Origin: Planctomycetota bacterium | GTDB lineage: Bacteria; Planctomycetota; Planctomycetia; Pirellulales; PALSA-1355 | Reading direction: 5' to 3' | DNA length: 64,000 nt | Assembly (NCBI GenBank): GCA_003389325.1 | Contig: QQVE01000030.1 | Location: 62,001 to 126,000, forward strand | In this document: piece after piece, positions 43,593 through 53,643 of the stretch | How the letters are laid out: the number at the start of each line of letters is the position of its first letter | Numbering within the stretch: position 1 is the first letter of the stretch | Notes under the pieces: generated by a model | Told to the model about the DNA's origin: nothing | Databases searched by the model: none | The model's input: only the letters and a program-made list of their open reading frames with translations | Translations under genes and position numbers: made by a program

Positions 43593-44585
43593 TTATTCGG
43601 CTGCGATGAGCGAGGCCAGCACGCGGCGAGTGCCGCGGAAGGTGCGGCGGCCGTGCATGGTGACGAAGTTGTCGACCAGGGCCGCGTCGCCCGTCTGCCA
43701 GGGCACATCGAACGACAACTCGTCGGCCAGCCGGGCGGCCACGGCCACGGCATCCCGGTCCAGCGGCGACCCATCGCCAAAGGTGATGGCCTTGGACGGG
43801 TCGTTGCGCGAATCTTTCCAACCCTGGGCCGCGGCGATCAATTGATTGAAGAACGACGTCCGACCACCGGAAAGCTTTCGCACGGCCGGCAGCACCGGGG
43901 TGGTGGCTCGCAGACAGCCGTCGTCCAGCCATTGCCAGTCGTAGCCCAATTCGCCCAGGCGGCGCTCGGCATCCTCGGTCTGTTGGGCCCGTAGCGTGCT
44001 CTGCCAACTGCGCCCCATTCCCGAGTCCGGGTCGTCGTGTGACGGCATGACGTTGGAATAGCGCAGCCCCTTCTGTTCGCAATCGCGGGCAAACTGCGGG
44101 CACTCGGCCGCCAGGCGCTCCCACAGCACGTCGGACCGGCAGAGCGGCGTGGCGCCGCCCTCATCGGCGGCATGCTCGCAAAAAAAGAACAGGCGACTCG
44201 GATAGACCGGGGTCTGGGCCATCTCATGATGCAGAAAGATGTTGATATCCGGGGGCGCTTCGTTGGCTGTGAACACGCGCTCCGTGCGGTTGATCCGCAC
44301 GGCATTGGACAGCGACTCGTTGTAGGGGAAGTTGGCCAGTCCAAAGGCCGCGATAAAGCGATCGAAGTCTTCCGCACCGGTGAGCGGAAAGTCGCGAAAC
44401 AGGATCGCGCCCGAGGTCGAAGCCTGCGCGAGCAGGCGATCGCGCTGCGTGCCGATCCAGGCCACGACGTCGTCGAGGCTGGCGCTTTTGGTGCGACAGG
44501 CCAGGATCAGCGGAAAAGGATGGCCGGCGTGTGCTTGTTGGCCGACAACTTGAATCGGCGAAGCGTCGAGCGTGTTTTGGATCAT
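43593..44585 (-). CDS. TauD/TfdA-family Fe(II)/2-oxoglutarate dioxygenase
   Basis: 330 residues. The iron triad is visible: H119 and E121 in NIFLHHEMAQ (HxE instead of the usual HxD) and H311 in VTMHGRRTFRGTRRV, with R317 or R321 binding 2-oxoglutarate. The HHE form is seen in SyrP-like and related enzymes that hydroxylate amino acids or side chains. It is the last gene of a three-gene minus-strand group (oxidoreductase, MFS transporter, this enzyme), 30 bp after the transporter, so it probably acts on the imported compound. Start ATG 44585. Confidence 0.87.
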   Translation of the reverse strand: MIQNTLDASPIQVVGQQAHAGHPFPLILACRTKSASLDDVVAWIGTQRDRLLAQASTSGAILFRDFPLTGAEDFDRFIAAFGLANFPYNESLSNAVRINRTERVFTANEAPPDINIFLHHEMAQTPVYPSRLFFFCEHAADEGGATPLCRSDVLWERLAAECPQFARDCEQKGLRYSNVMPSHDDPDSGMGRSWQSTLRAQQTEDAERRLGELGYDWQWLDDGCLRATTPVLPAVRKLSGGRTSFFNQLIAAAQGWKDSRNDPSKAITFGDGSPLDRDAVAVAARLADELSFDVPWQTGDAALVDNFVTMHGRRTFRGTRRVLASLIAAE

Positions 44586-44615
44586 GGCAGCAGGGCAGGG
44601 GAGGGGGGGAACGGT

Positions 44616-45896
44616 TTACTCCGGCAACGGGCGGCCCTTGGTCTCCGGCAGAAACCACAACAGCGCGATGCCCAACACGAACAACAGCGAGAGCAGCGTA
44701 ATGGCCCATTGCAGGCTGACACCCGGCCACGACTTCAGCTCTCCGGAGAACCAGAGGATGGGCGCGGCCAGCAGCCGGCCTCCATTAAAGCAAAAGCCCG
44801 TGCCGGTGGCGCGCAGATTGTTGGGAAACAACTCGGGAAAGTAGATCGCGAAGCCGGCGTGGATTCCCAGCGTGAAGAAACCGAACACTGGCAGAATCAT
44901 CAACATTTCGTTGTAGGTGCGCGGCAGAAAGCAGGTGGCCGGCACGACCACCAGCGCGGCCAGTTGCATCAGCGCGAATGCGGGCCGCCGGCCCAGCCGC
45001 TGAGCCAACGGGCCGAAGCACAAGAGGCCGAGTCCGCCGCCGGCCGTCTGCACGAAGCCAAAAGCAAAGCGGGCCTTTTGCGCAGCCTCGGCCGCGGGCA
45101 CGTCGTGGCGCGAGAGAAAGTCCTGCGTCAGATCCTGCCCGGCCACGGTCACGCCCCAAAACGTTCCCAGCCCGACCGCAGCCAGCAGCATCCCCAAGAG
45201 TGCTGGTTGGGCCCAACGCCGCACGCCGAGCAATTCGCGGAAGCTGCCTAGCCGTTGTTTCTCGCTTTGAGCCTGACGCCAACTTTGCGGCTCCTCGACG
45301 CTGCTGCGCACCCAAAGCACCAAGAGCGCCGGCAGGATGCCGATCAGGTAGGCATAGCGCCACTCGGTGTTGACGACCATTCCCGCCACCGTTGCCAGCC
45401 AGGTGCCCAGCACGCTGGTGGCGTGAAAAATCCCCGAGGCGTTGGCGCGGGCTCGGGCGGGGAACACTTCGGCCACCAGCGAGGCGGCCACGGCCCACTC
45501 GCCCCCCACGCCCAGCGCGACCAGAAATCGTAAGGCGGCCACGTGCCACAGCTCGGTGGCAAAGAACGTCAGCCCGGAAAACACCGAATAACAGAGAATC
45601 GTGATGACCATCGTAGGCTTGCGGCCGATCCGGTCGGCCAGCGAGCCGAACAGCACGCCGCCCAGCGTGCCGCCGACGAGAAACACCGCCAGGAACAAAT
45701 CGCCCCAGCGCTTCACCTCGTCGGCCGCGGGCGTGCTCGTGCCCAGCAGATCGGAGAGCATCTGCCCGCGGGTGATGTTGAACAGTTGGCCCTCGAAGAC
45801 GTCGAAGATCCAGCCGGCTGACGCGATGGCCAGCACGAGCCACTCGTAGCGGGTCACGCCGGCGTACCACGGTAGTTGTTTGTCCGCCTCGTCCAC
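44616..45896 (-). CDS. MFS transporter (metabolite:H+ symporter type)
   Basis: 426 residues with 12 membrane spans. Loop motif GSLADRIGRKPTMV after span 2 and GGEWAVAASLVAEVFPARARA in span 5 and after are signatures of the MFS sialate/aromatic-acid/sugar symporter group. Substrate unknown. GTG 45896 was chosen because AGGAG lies 8 nt upstream and it follows the upstream stop at 45908 by 11 nt; an in-frame start at 45959 would lie inside the upstream gene. It is central in the Gfo/Idh-MFS-dioxygenase operon. Confidence 0.87.
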   Translation of the reverse strand: MDEADKQLPWYAGVTRYEWLVLAIASAGWIFDVFEGQLFNITRGQMLSDLLGTSTPAADEVKRWGDLFLAVFLVGGTLGGVLFGSLADRIGRKPTMVITILCYSVFSGLTFFATELWHVAALRFLVALGVGGEWAVAASLVAEVFPARARANASGIFHATSVLGTWLATVAGMVVNTEWRYAYLIGILPALLVLWVRSSVEEPQSWRQAQSEKQRLGSFRELLGVRRWAQPALLGMLLAAVGLGTFWGVTVAGQDLTQDFLSRHDVPAAEAAQKARFAFGFVQTAGGGLGLLCFGPLAQRLGRRPAFALMQLAALVVVPATCFLPRTYNEMLMILPVFGFFTLGIHAGFAIYFPELFPNNLRATGTGFCFNGGRLLAAPILWFSGELKSWPGVSLQWAITLLSLLFVLGIALLWFLPETKGRPLPE

Positions 45897-45907
45897 GCCC
45901 GGGGCTC

Positions 45908-46933
45908 CTAGAAGTTCACCACGCGACCGTGTTCGATCGACTCGCAGGCGCGCAAGCACATGGCGACCGACCAGCGCCCGTCTTCGCCCGTGCAGGCCAG
46001 GGGGCTTCCGTCGCGCACGGCGCGGACCATCGACTCGATTTCTTCGACCAGCTCGTAGACCTCGCCGCTTTTCTTTTCCAGGGGCACTTCGACCGCTTTG
46101 TCACCTTCGTGCAACTCGAGCGAGTGAATCGGCTCGAACGTGCGGTCCATGGCTCCGCCCCACCGGGCAATCAGCGAACCGGAGGTACCGGTGAGCTTGG
46201 CGACCTGATGGTGCTCCCAGCCCAAGAGCGACTGCGAGATCACGGCGTAGCGTCCTTCGGGAAAGTTGACGATTGCCGAGAAGTTGTCGTGCAGGTGCGG
46301 GCGATCGGGGCGCTTGCCGTTGGCTTGGGCATAGACCGAAACCGGCTCGCCGGCTCTGGCGAAATACCAGCGGGCGAGATCGAAAAAGTGGATCGGCTCT
46401 TCGAGGACCCAGTTGCCGACCCGTTTCAGATCGTAGCGCCAGCCGCCGGAGCCCTGGCGATAAGGATTGCGCCACAGCTCGATCAGCGCGTACAGGGGCT
46501 CGCCGATGGCTCCCTCGTCGACGAGTTGTTTGACCTTGCCCCACAGCGACGACAGCCGCAGTTCGTGTCCCACGGCCAGCAGGCAGCCGTGGTGCCTGGC
46601 CCGCTCCACGAGTTCATTGCACTCCTGGATGCCCAGGGCCATCGGTTTTTCCAGCAGCAAGTGTTTGCCGGCCGCCAGTACGTCGCAGGCCACGACGTAG
46701 TGCAGGTCGCTGGGGAGCACGATGTCGACCACGTCGAGCGATTCGGCGTCGAGCATTTCGCGATAGTCGGCGTACACGCGCGCCCCCGGGTGATCGGCGG
46801 TCGCTTGGGCGCGGCTTTCGTCGGAACGCGAGCAGATGGCGGCCAACTCCGCACCCTCGACGCTCGTGATTGCGCGGGCGTGATGCCCGCCCCACGCACC
46901 GTAGCCGATCAGTCCAAAACGAATCTCTGCCAT
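45908..46933 (-). CDS. Gfo/Idh/MocA-family oxidoreductase
   Basis: 341 residues. N-terminal Rossmann fold with FGLIGYGAWGGHHARAI, the EKPMAL catalytic Lys motif at about residue 95, and a C-terminal alpha/beta domain with EEPIHFFDLARWYF carrying the conserved His. These enzymes act on sugars, inositols or their derivatives with NAD(P). First gene of a three-gene operon with an MFS transporter and a 2-oxoglutarate dioxygenase, which suggests uptake and breakdown or modification of a small hydroxylated compound. Start ATG 46933. Confidence 0.9.
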   Translation of the reverse strand: MAEIRFGLIGYGAWGGHHARAITSVEGAELAAICSRSDESRAQATADHPGARVYADYREMLDAESLDVVDIVLPSDLHYVVACDVLAAGKHLLLEKPMALGIQECNELVERARHHGCLLAVGHELRLSSLWGKVKQLVDEGAIGEPLYALIELWRNPYRQGSGGWRYDLKRVGNWVLEEPIHFFDLARWYFARAGEPVSVYAQANGKRPDRPHLHDNFSAIVNFPEGRYAVISQSLLGWEHHQVAKLTGTSGSLIARWGGAMDRTFEPIHSLELHEGDKAVEVPLEKKSGEVYELVEEIESMVRAVRDGSPLACTGEDGRWSVAMCLRACESIEHGRVVNF

Positions 46934-47108
46934 AGGGTCCGTGCCTGTGTACGTCCAGATCGATGCTCAAACGACTGAGGCAAGCTTCTTCGCTGCAAAC
47001 ACGCTGCGGCGCCGCAGGTGGCAGTGTAAAATATCGCCCTGGGCTGGGCCACCCATTGGCGCGGCGCAAACCGACCACCTAGGAATGCATTTTCTCCAGG
47101 AGCCGTCC

Positions 47109-47888
47109 ATGCACATGCTGCTCGCGTTGCTTGCCCTGGCAGGCTGGCTGAATGCCGAGGATGCGTCGCCCAAGCTGATCGCGCATCGAGGGGGCGTCGT
47201 CGACGCCGAGCACATCGAGAACAATCTGCCGGGCATCGAAGAGGCGGTGCGGCGCGGCTATTGGATGCTGGAAGTCGATATCCGCGAAAGCAAGGACGGC
47301 CGGGCTGTCGTGCACCACGATGTCGACTTCGTCCGCTTTTACGGCGACAGCCGCCAGGTGGCCGACATGACCTGGGACGAGATCAAACAGCTTCGTTCCA
47401 AGATCGGCGACCTGCGCCCGCTCGAGTTCTCGGAATACGCCGCTGCCTGCAAAGGCAAGATCCGTCTGATGCTCGACACCAAGGGTTCCGAGCACGACGA
47501 AGCGTACTTCGCTGCGATGCTCGACGTGCTCGAAAAGAACGATCTGTTGGAATCGGCCTACGTGATCGGCAGCGACCAATCGCGAGACGTGTTTCTCGAC
47601 AAGGCCAAGATTGGCACCAACCTCGAGAAGCTGAAGGCCGCCGTGGCCCGGGGCGAAGACGTCGGCTCGCGTTACTTTCTCTTCGCGCACGCCGCACCCA
47701 TCGATGCCGACACGGTCGAATACTGCCGCGAACACGGCGTGACGGTCGTGCCGTCGATTAATACCTTTCACTATCCCGCCAAGGAGCATATGCAGCGGGC
47801 CGCCGAAGACATCCAGCGGCTCAAGGACCTGGGGATCACCCATTTTCAGATCGACTCGGTGTATGAGCCGTACTGCACGGCGCGCTGA
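47109..47888 (+). CDS. Glycerophosphodiester phosphodiesterase family protein, exported
   Basis: 259 residues with a short signal peptide (MLLALLALAGWLNAE). GDPD residues are present: H26-R27 in IAHRGGV, E55 and D57 in LEVDIRESKDG, and the following HHD at 69-71; a second Lys in MLDTKG. It would hydrolyse glycerophosphodiesters from phospholipid turnover outside the cytoplasm. The catalytic His-to-His spacing is normal. ATG 47109 has CCAGGAG 9 nt upstream; in-frame frames upstream reach only into the divergent intergenic region. Confidence 0.88.
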   Translation: MHMLLALLALAGWLNAEDASPKLIAHRGGVVDAEHIENNLPGIEEAVRRGYWMLEVDIRESKDGRAVVHHDVDFVRFYGDSRQVADMTWDEIKQLRSKIGDLRPLEFSEYAAACKGKIRLMLDTKGSEHDEAYFAAMLDVLEKNDLLESAYVIGSDQSRDVFLDKAKIGTNLEKLKAAVARGEDVGSRYFLFAHAAPIDADTVEYCREHGVTVVPSINTFHYPAKEHMQRAAEDIQRLKDLGITHFQIDSVYEPYCTAR

Positions 47889-48016
47889 ACAGCACGCCGG
47901 GGGACACCTGTTCGTGGCATCCATCGTCCGCATCGAGCAGGCACCTCGCGATTCCCGCTGCGCGGCACGGTGTGTGCTAGACTGACAGGGTGAACGCGGT
48001 GCGGAGGGCATGAGAC

Positions 48017-48448
48017 GTGATACGAGAAGCATTACCGCGACGACTCTGGTTGGGCAATGCGGCCGACGCGCGCGACGTGGTCGGCGTGCTCAACAAGGGA
48101 ATCGGCGCGATCGTCGACCTGGCAATGGAAGAACCGCCGGCCCAATTCCCCCGCGACGTAGTTTACTGCCGGTTCCCCTTGGTCGACGGAGCGGGCAACC
48201 GGCCCGAGCTCGTGCGGGCGGCGGTGGACGTGACCGCGTCGTTCATCCAGTCGGGACTGGCGACGCTGGTGGCCTGCGGCGGGGGCATGAGCCGGTCGCC
48301 CACGATTGCGGCCGCGGCCCTGGCCAAGATCGAAGGCCGCTCGCTCGACGACGGGCTGCGCGAGGTGACCGGCGGCGCCGTGCACGACGTGTCGACCAGC
48401 CTGTGGGCCGAGATCAAGAGCATCGTCCAGTGCGAGCCGCCGATCTGA
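48017..48448 (+). CDS. Dual-specificity phosphatase-like protein
   Basis: 143 residues. The P-loop reads VACGGGMSRSP, a CX5R motif with C87 and R93 and the following SP, and a likely general acid Asp57 in PLVDGAG, so phosphatase chemistry is plausible. The His normally before the Cys is Ala here (AC instead of HC). Substrate (protein Tyr/Ser/Thr or lipid or RNA phosphate) unknown. GTG 48017 was chosen because GGAGGG lies 8 nt upstream. It converges on the ceramidase gene with a 5-bp gap. Confidence 0.82.
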   Translation: MIREALPRRLWLGNAADARDVVGVLNKGIGAIVDLAMEEPPAQFPRDVVYCRFPLVDGAGNRPELVRAAVDVTASFIQSGLATLVACGGGMSRSPTIAAAALAKIEGRSLDDGLREVTGGAVHDVSTSLWAEIKSIVQCEPPI

Positions 48449-48453
48449 CGCGG

Positions 48454-50550
48454 CTACTGTGAAGCTCGCTCTTTGAGGGCTTCGCGAATGTTCCTGGCCA
48501 CTTCCTCGGCCAGCGCGTCGGAGCCTGCAGGCGTGAAGTGCACGTTGCGGGGCCGCTGAATCTCTTGCAGGCGCGGTTCGGCGAACGAGTACAGGTCGTC
48601 TACGGCGACGTCCTCTTCGGCCATGATCTTGGCGGCCACCGCGTTGTATTTCTTGGCGTCGCCGGCGACCCGGCCCTGGGCTCCCTCGGGCACGGGTGTC
48701 GTGCTGCACCAGACGAGCGTGGCACCGCTCCGTTTGAGCCGGCCGACGAGCTCGCGGAGATTTTTCTCGTATGCGTCGATCGCGACCTGCTGGTGGCCCT
48801 TGTCGACGGACACCAGGTTCTTGTCGTCGTCGATGTACTTCAGGTCGTGCAGTCCCCAATTGAAGTGGATGACGTCCCACTTCTTGTTGCCGAGCCACTG
48901 GTCGAGATTTGCCAGTCCGTTGGTCGTGGGTCCGCCGTTGGTGGCGATGCGGTGAACGTTGGCTTCGCCCTTGAGCTGAGCCCGGACCGGCAAGGTGTAG
49001 CCGATCGAGATCGAGTCGCCGATCAGCAGCACGCGGGGCAGGGCGGGGTCGTCCTGGATGGGAGTCAGCGCCGGGTTCGCGTTGCGCTGGCGGCGTCTTG
49101 CCCGTGCCGCGGCAGCCTGCTTCTTTGCTTGCCGGGCCGGCTGCAGACTCGCCTCGGCAACGCGATCGGCCAGGGCCGCCATCAGCAGGCCGGCCGTTTC
49201 GGGACCGACGCTGTTGCGCTCCCCGTATTGGGCGCTGTCGCGCTCGTAGGCGTAGGGCGCTTCGACGTCCCATTGGCGCTTCGGCACGATGTAGCCGATC
49301 TCGTCATTGGCCAGACCGAGCACGAGCATCTTGTCCGAGGGGAGGATCTCGGCAATCGGCGGCTCGAGCGGAGCGTCCGGGAAATCGGCGCCCGGGTCGA
49401 CGGGGTCCTGGTACTTGCCGTACACGCACTCCGGGTACAGTTCGCCGGGAATGGCCGCCACGTGCAAATCGCCCAGCCGCAGATAGGCAACTTCGGTTTG
49501 CAGTGCCACGCGTTGTTCATTGCTGGCCGGGTCGACTTTCTTGCCCAGGCGCTGCCGGTTGCCGCCATAGCGGAAGACCGGCCGCTTGAGCACGCCGGCC
49601 GCCAGCGCCTGGCGAAAACCTTCGTTGTCGAGCGGCAAGGCGAACGGCTTTGCGAAAACCGCCAGCGGTTCCAGCTCGATCGGCTGCGCGTCTTCGAGGG
49701 CCCGATCCGCCAGGTCGGCGATGGCCTCGCCGCAGGCGTCGATGAAACCGAAGGTGTCGCTGGGCAATTCGCCGGCCTCGGCCGCAGCGACGAGCTTCTT
49801 GGGCGTACCCATCAGCCCGCCGATCGCGCCCTGGAAGTAGATCACCGGACAGCGGTGGCGCTTTTTGAGTGCGTCGACGGTCGAGCCCATGAAGTCGCGG
49901 GTGACGAGCGTGCTGTTGCGCGGCTCGACGCCGTGGCTGTTCCACTGCACGAGGATGCCGCACGGCTTGCCGTCGCTCTTTCGCTTGAAGCGCACGGTGC
50001 GGAGCACGCCGTCGTAGACTTCCGGCAGCCGGTAGTCGCCCAGCAGGCTTTCGTCTTCGACCGTGCCATACTCGGCGGTTGCCGGTACGGCCTTCGCCTC
50101 GGCACGCTCGACGGCCTGGACGATGCGATTGACCACGCGGCGAACGTATTGAGGAGACACGCCCGATTTGTCGGGCGCGGGGCCCCAAATCCCCACCACG
50201 TCGGGAGCCGAGTGCGAGTGCGTGCTCGCCACGAGCACGTAGTCGAAGCCTTCGAGCCGCTTGCGGGCCGCCTGCACGGCGGGACGCGGCAGACCAATCG
50301 AGTCGACCGACACCAGCGCGATCTTGCGCTTGCCGTCGGCCAGCACGACCGCCCGGGCAAACAGTTTGTCGTGGACGTCGGTGGCGACGCGATTCGACTC
50401 GAGGCCGGCCAAATACACCGGCTGGCCGTCCTTGATCGCCGGAGTAATGTCGGCGGCGCCGAAGCCCACTTCCAGGGCCGCGGCGCCATGCGCTGCGACC
50501 GCGACCACGAGAAAAGCCAACGCCATCCGTCCAGTAGAAAAGCGCACCAT
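48454..50550 (-). CDS. Neutral ceramidase-like / SGNH hydrolase fusion, exported
   Basis: 698 residues: a signal peptide ([17 protein letters not shown]), an N-terminal neutral/alkaline non-lysosomal ceramidase-like domain ([20 protein letters not shown] with the metal His pair, [17 protein letters not shown]) to about residue 460, a basic Ala/Arg linker, and a C-terminal SGNH/GDSL hydrolase from about 504 ([11 protein letters not shown] with S513, [10 protein letters not shown], and the final His671 in NVHFTPAG). It would couple two ester/amide hydrolase activities in one secreted protein. ATG 50550 has a GGAG site 7 nt upstream; the preceding in-frame GTG lacks one. Confidence 0.82.
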   Translation of the reverse strand: MVRFSTGRMALAFLVVAVAAHGAAALEVGFGAADITPAIKDGQPVYLAGLESNRVATDVHDKLFARAVVLADGKRKIALVSVDSIGLPRPAVQAARKRLEGFDYVLVASTHSHSAPDVVGIWGPAPDKSGVSPQYVRRVVNRIVQAVERAEAKAVPATAEYGTVEDESLLGDYRLPEVYDGVLRTVRFKRKSDGKPCGILVQWNSHGVEPRNSTLVTRDFMGSTVDALKKRHRCPVIYFQGAIGGLMGTPKKLVAAAEAGELPSDTFGFIDACGEAIADLADRALEDAQPIELEPLAVFAKPFALPLDNEGFRQALAAGVLKRPVFRYGGNRQRLGKKVDPASNEQRVALQTEVAYLRLGDLHVAAIPGELYPECVYGKYQDPVDPGADFPDAPLEPPIAEILPSDKMLVLGLANDEIGYIVPKRQWDVEAPYAYERDSAQYGERNSVGPETAGLLMAALADRVAEASLQPARQAKKQAAAARARRRQRNANPALTPIQDDPALPRVLLIGDSISIGYTLPVRAQLKGEANVHRIATNGGPTTNGLANLDQWLGNKKWDVIHFNWGLHDLKYIDDDKNLVSVDKGHQQVAIDAYEKNLRELVGRLKRSGATLVWCSTTPVPEGAQGRVAGDAKKYNAVAAKIMAEEDVAVDDLYSFAEPRLQEIQRPRNVHFTPAGSDALAEEVARNIREALKERASQ

Positions 50551-50590
50551 GTCAGGCTCCACAAGCGAGAGTTGACCGAACGATCGCGTC

Positions 50591-51466
50591 TTACTTCTTC
50601 AAGTGTTCGTCGAAGAAGTCGACGGTGGCCTCGACCGTGCGTTCCATTTCCTCGCCGATCCAGCCGTGGCTCTGGCCGACCAGGATCTCGACGCGGCCGG
50701 GGATATCGGCATCGTCCATGGCCGTGGCGACTTGAAAGGCCTGGTCGTTGGGAATCAGCGGGTCATCGGTGCCGTAGAAGCTCAAGGTGGGGGCGTCGCC
50801 CTCGTTGACGTAGGTGACCGGCGAGGCGAGGCGGCAGGCCTCTTTCTTTTCGTCGATCGCTCCGCCGACAAAAGCCGAAAGAATGGCGGTTTGCGTGGGC
50901 GTATACTCGTCCATGATCAGATTGAAGGGACCGACAAAGTTGACTACCGCTTGCACTTTGCTCGACTGATCGGCGTTGCCGCCGTCGCCTTCGAGTCCGT
51001 CGGAAGAATCCATCGTGCCGAGCATCAGCGAGAGATGGCCGCCGGCCGATCCGCCGGTGGCACCGATGCGTTCGGGATCGATATTCAGGTCTTTGGCGTT
51101 GGCTCGCAGGTAGCGGACCGCGGCCTTGACGTCTTCGACCTGAGCCGGAAACGGATGCGTGGGAGCGAGGCGATAGCTCACCGTGGCGGCGACATAGCCG
51201 TGGGCCGCCAACTCCTTGGCCAGCGTCGCCATATCCTGCCGCTTGCCGCCGCGCCAGCCGCCGCCGTGGATCACGACGATGCCCGGCACCGGGTGATCGA
51301 GTCCCTTGGGCGATGCGATGTCCATCTGCAGCTCTTCATCACCGACCGTGGCGTAGGTGACGTCGGGCTTGTAATCGACTTCGACTTCGTCGGCACGCGA
51401 GACGGTGGTCGACGCCAACAGAGCGATGATGGACAAGGCAAGGAAAGCAGAAGATGGACGGCGCAT
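50591..51466 (-). CDS. Secreted alpha/beta hydrolase (BD-FAE esterase-like)
   Basis: 291 residues with a signal peptide ([19 protein letters not shown]). Oxyanion HGGGW at 67-71, nucleophile elbow GGSAGGH (S140), an acid Asp in GTDDPLIP and His in GQSHGW near the end: a full catalytic triad of the BD-FAE esterase group. It is distinct from the paralogue at 38740. It lies 40 bp upstream of the ceramidase fusion on the same strand and may be co-expressed with it, giving a secreted hydrolase pair. ATG 51466 has GGAG 8 nt upstream. Confidence 0.88.
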   Translation of the reverse strand: MRRPSSAFLALSIIALLASTTVSRADEVEVDYKPDVTYATVGDEELQMDIASPKGLDHPVPGIVVIHGGGWRGGKRQDMATLAKELAAHGYVAATVSYRLAPTHPFPAQVEDVKAAVRYLRANAKDLNIDPERIGATGGSAGGHLSLMLGTMDSSDGLEGDGGNADQSSKVQAVVNFVGPFNLIMDEYTPTQTAILSAFVGGAIDEKKEACRLASPVTYVNEGDAPTLSFYGTDDPLIPNDQAFQVATAMDDADIPGRVEILVGQSHGWIGEEMERTVEATVDFFDEHLKK

Positions 51467-51556
51467 GATAGGACTCCAAGCAAACGGAGGATGGTGGCAA
51501 CCAAGGCCCCATTGTACGCACCGCCTGCGTGCCACGCGACCGTCCGGCGGGGAGTC

Positions 51557-53488
51557 CTAGAGCTGCATGATCGAGGCGTGCGACGAGCGGATGCGTCCGG
51601 TGTGCTCCGACTTCTTCACCGTGGCCCAGAGGCTGCCGAACTCCTCGATGGCCTGGCTCACAAGGCGGCCGCGATCGGAATGGGCCCCGCGAATGGCCCG
51701 GGCCCCGTGCGTTTCGTGCAGCTTGAAATTGACGGCGTTCTGAATCAGGGCCAGGTGCGTGAGCCCCTGCGGGAAATTGCCCAGCAATTCGCCGCTGGCC
51801 GGATCGACTTCCTCGGAGAGCAGCCCCAGGTCGTTAGTCCGGGTGAGCAGACGCTCGAAGAGTGCCTCGGCCTCGCCGACGCGATCGATCGTCAGCAGCG
51901 CGTCGACCAGCCAGAAGCTGCAAGCCAGAAAGGCCCCCTCGCTGCCGGAGACACCGTCCTGCTCTTCGTAGCGCTGCACGTATTCGCCGCGCTGCAGGCG
52001 TTGTTGCACGGCTTCGACCGTGGCGCGCAGCACGTCGTCGGGCACGGGAAAGCCGACCATCGGCACCAGCAGCAGGGCGGCGTTCATCGTGTCCTGGCCG
52101 AACGATCCCACCAGGTGCGAGCCCGTGGAGTCGAGCCCCTCGCTTAGGATTGCGTTGCGGATCAATTCCTGCAGGGCGTGTCGCTTGGCGCTCTTGCCGA
52201 TCAGGCGATTGAGCCGGTCGAGGCCGACCCAGCACATGACCTTGCCGAAGGTGTGATGCCGCGGCGGTCCGCGCATTTCCCAGAGCCCGCTGTCGCCCTC
52301 GTGCCAATGGTCCTCGATGAGCTTCTCGATGGCGGAAAAAAGCGCGTGGGCCTGGCGGCGGAACTTGCGCTCCGTCGAGGCGTGCAGATCGGCCCAGTCG
52401 AGAATCTCGCCGTACACGTCGAGCTGCCGCTGCGTGTAGGCGCCGTTGCCGATGCGCACGGGCCGGCTGTCGCGGTAACCGGCCAGGTGATGCAACTCGT
52501 GCTCGACCAACTGCGTCTTGTAGTCGATGCCGTACATGATCTGCACGTTGGGCAGCGTGGCGTGGCAGGCTTCTTCGAGATAGGCACCAAAGCGATCGCC
52601 CTCGAGGTCGTAGCCCAGCGCTCCCAGCGCGAAGAGAATGAACGACGCATCGCGCGGCCAGCAATAGCGATAGTCCCAATTGCGCGCGCCGCCGATCCAT
52701 TCCGGCAGCGAAGTGGTGGGCGCCGCGGCGATCGCTCCCGTGGGAGCATAGGTGAGCAGCTTGAGCGCCAGCGCGCTGCGCTCGACGGCGTCATGGTAGG
52801 GCCCGCGGTAGTGGCAATAGGACGACCACTCCGACCAAAAAGCCTGCGTCGTCTTCAAGTAGCGATCGGCCGTTTGTTCCAGGTCGATCGGGCCGGGATG
52901 CTGCGTGGTCAGGCCGATGATCAGGCGTTCGCCGGGCTTCAACTCGTGCTCGACGTGCACGGTGTCGTCCTCGACGCACAAGGGAGCACTGCAATACAGG
53001 CTCACGCGGTCGGAACGCAGCGACGGGCCGTCCTGCCGCAGCTCCATCGGGTCGCGCGCGTAGTCCTGCCGTAGTTGGCAGCGCAATCGGATGCGCGCGT
53101 GGCCTGCGTCGCAATGCACGATCCGCAGCAACCAGTGCGGCGCGGCGAGCGTCACATAGTCGTGCAGGCCGGCGTTCGGCGCGCGGCCCACCGGCATGAG
53201 ATCGGTGACGCGTACGCGCACCGAGTCGTAGCGAAACGTCGATTCCAGGATGTTCGTGCCGGGAAGGTAGCGGCGCGAGGCCTCGACGTTCTCGGGCCAG
53301 TCGAACGCCAGGGCGCCGCCGCTTTGGGCGTCGAGCAACCGGCAAAACAACGGATCGGCCGTGAATCGCTCGAGCGCACACCAGTCGATGCTGCCGTCGC
53401 GCGCGACGAGCGCCGAACCGTGACAGTCGCCGATGATCGCATAGTCGCTGATCGGCGGCTGGCGATACGTCGAGGTGTTGTTTGTCAC
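51557..53488 (-). CDS. GH15-family glucoamylase/trehalase-like enzyme
   Basis: 643 residues, cytoplasmic (no signal peptide). N-terminal beta-sandwich with PISDYAIIGDCHGSALVARDGS and DWCALERFTADPLF; then the (alpha/alpha)6 barrel with NWDYRYCWPRDASFILFAL and SGLWEMRGPPRHHTFGKVMCWVG, where the Glu of LWEMRG is a likely catalytic acid; a second candidate lies in SEEVDPASGELLGNFPQ. The bacterial branch acts on trehalose or on oligo-glucosides. Normal length. Start ATG 53488. It stands alone, divergent from the DUF420-like gene. Confidence 0.9.
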   Translation of the reverse strand: MTNNTSTYRQPPISDYAIIGDCHGSALVARDGSIDWCALERFTADPLFCRLLDAQSGGALAFDWPENVEASRRYLPGTNILESTFRYDSVRVRVTDLMPVGRAPNAGLHDYVTLAAPHWLLRIVHCDAGHARIRLRCQLRQDYARDPMELRQDGPSLRSDRVSLYCSAPLCVEDDTVHVEHELKPGERLIIGLTTQHPGPIDLEQTADRYLKTTQAFWSEWSSYCHYRGPYHDAVERSALALKLLTYAPTGAIAAAPTTSLPEWIGGARNWDYRYCWPRDASFILFALGALGYDLEGDRFGAYLEEACHATLPNVQIMYGIDYKTQLVEHELHHLAGYRDSRPVRIGNGAYTQRQLDVYGEILDWADLHASTERKFRRQAHALFSAIEKLIEDHWHEGDSGLWEMRGPPRHHTFGKVMCWVGLDRLNRLIGKSAKRHALQELIRNAILSEGLDSTGSHLVGSFGQDTMNAALLLVPMVGFPVPDDVLRATVEAVQQRLQRGEYVQRYEEQDGVSGSEGAFLACSFWLVDALLTIDRVGEAEALFERLLTRTNDLGLLSEEVDPASGELLGNFPQGLTHLALIQNAVNFKLHETHGARAIRGAHSDRGRLVSQAIEEFGSLWATVKKSEHTGRIRSSHASIMQL

Positions 53489-53643
53489 GGCTGGCCCTTG
53501 GTGAAAGTCGCGGCGAAACCAGAGTCAGGAGGGAGGCGCGATCGCATTTGGGGTGGGGCAGGCCTATGCGGCCGAGTAGAATTCAGCGCGTTCGCACCGC
53601 ACGTCTCCTTTCAAAGTATGGCACACCGCAGGTCCGACCGGCA

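Noticed and set aside
48538-50808. Long plus-strand open frame across the ceramidase fusion gene
   Set aside because: It is the antisense shadow of a gene with clear catalytic motifs and ends beyond its start; composition is unlike a real protein.
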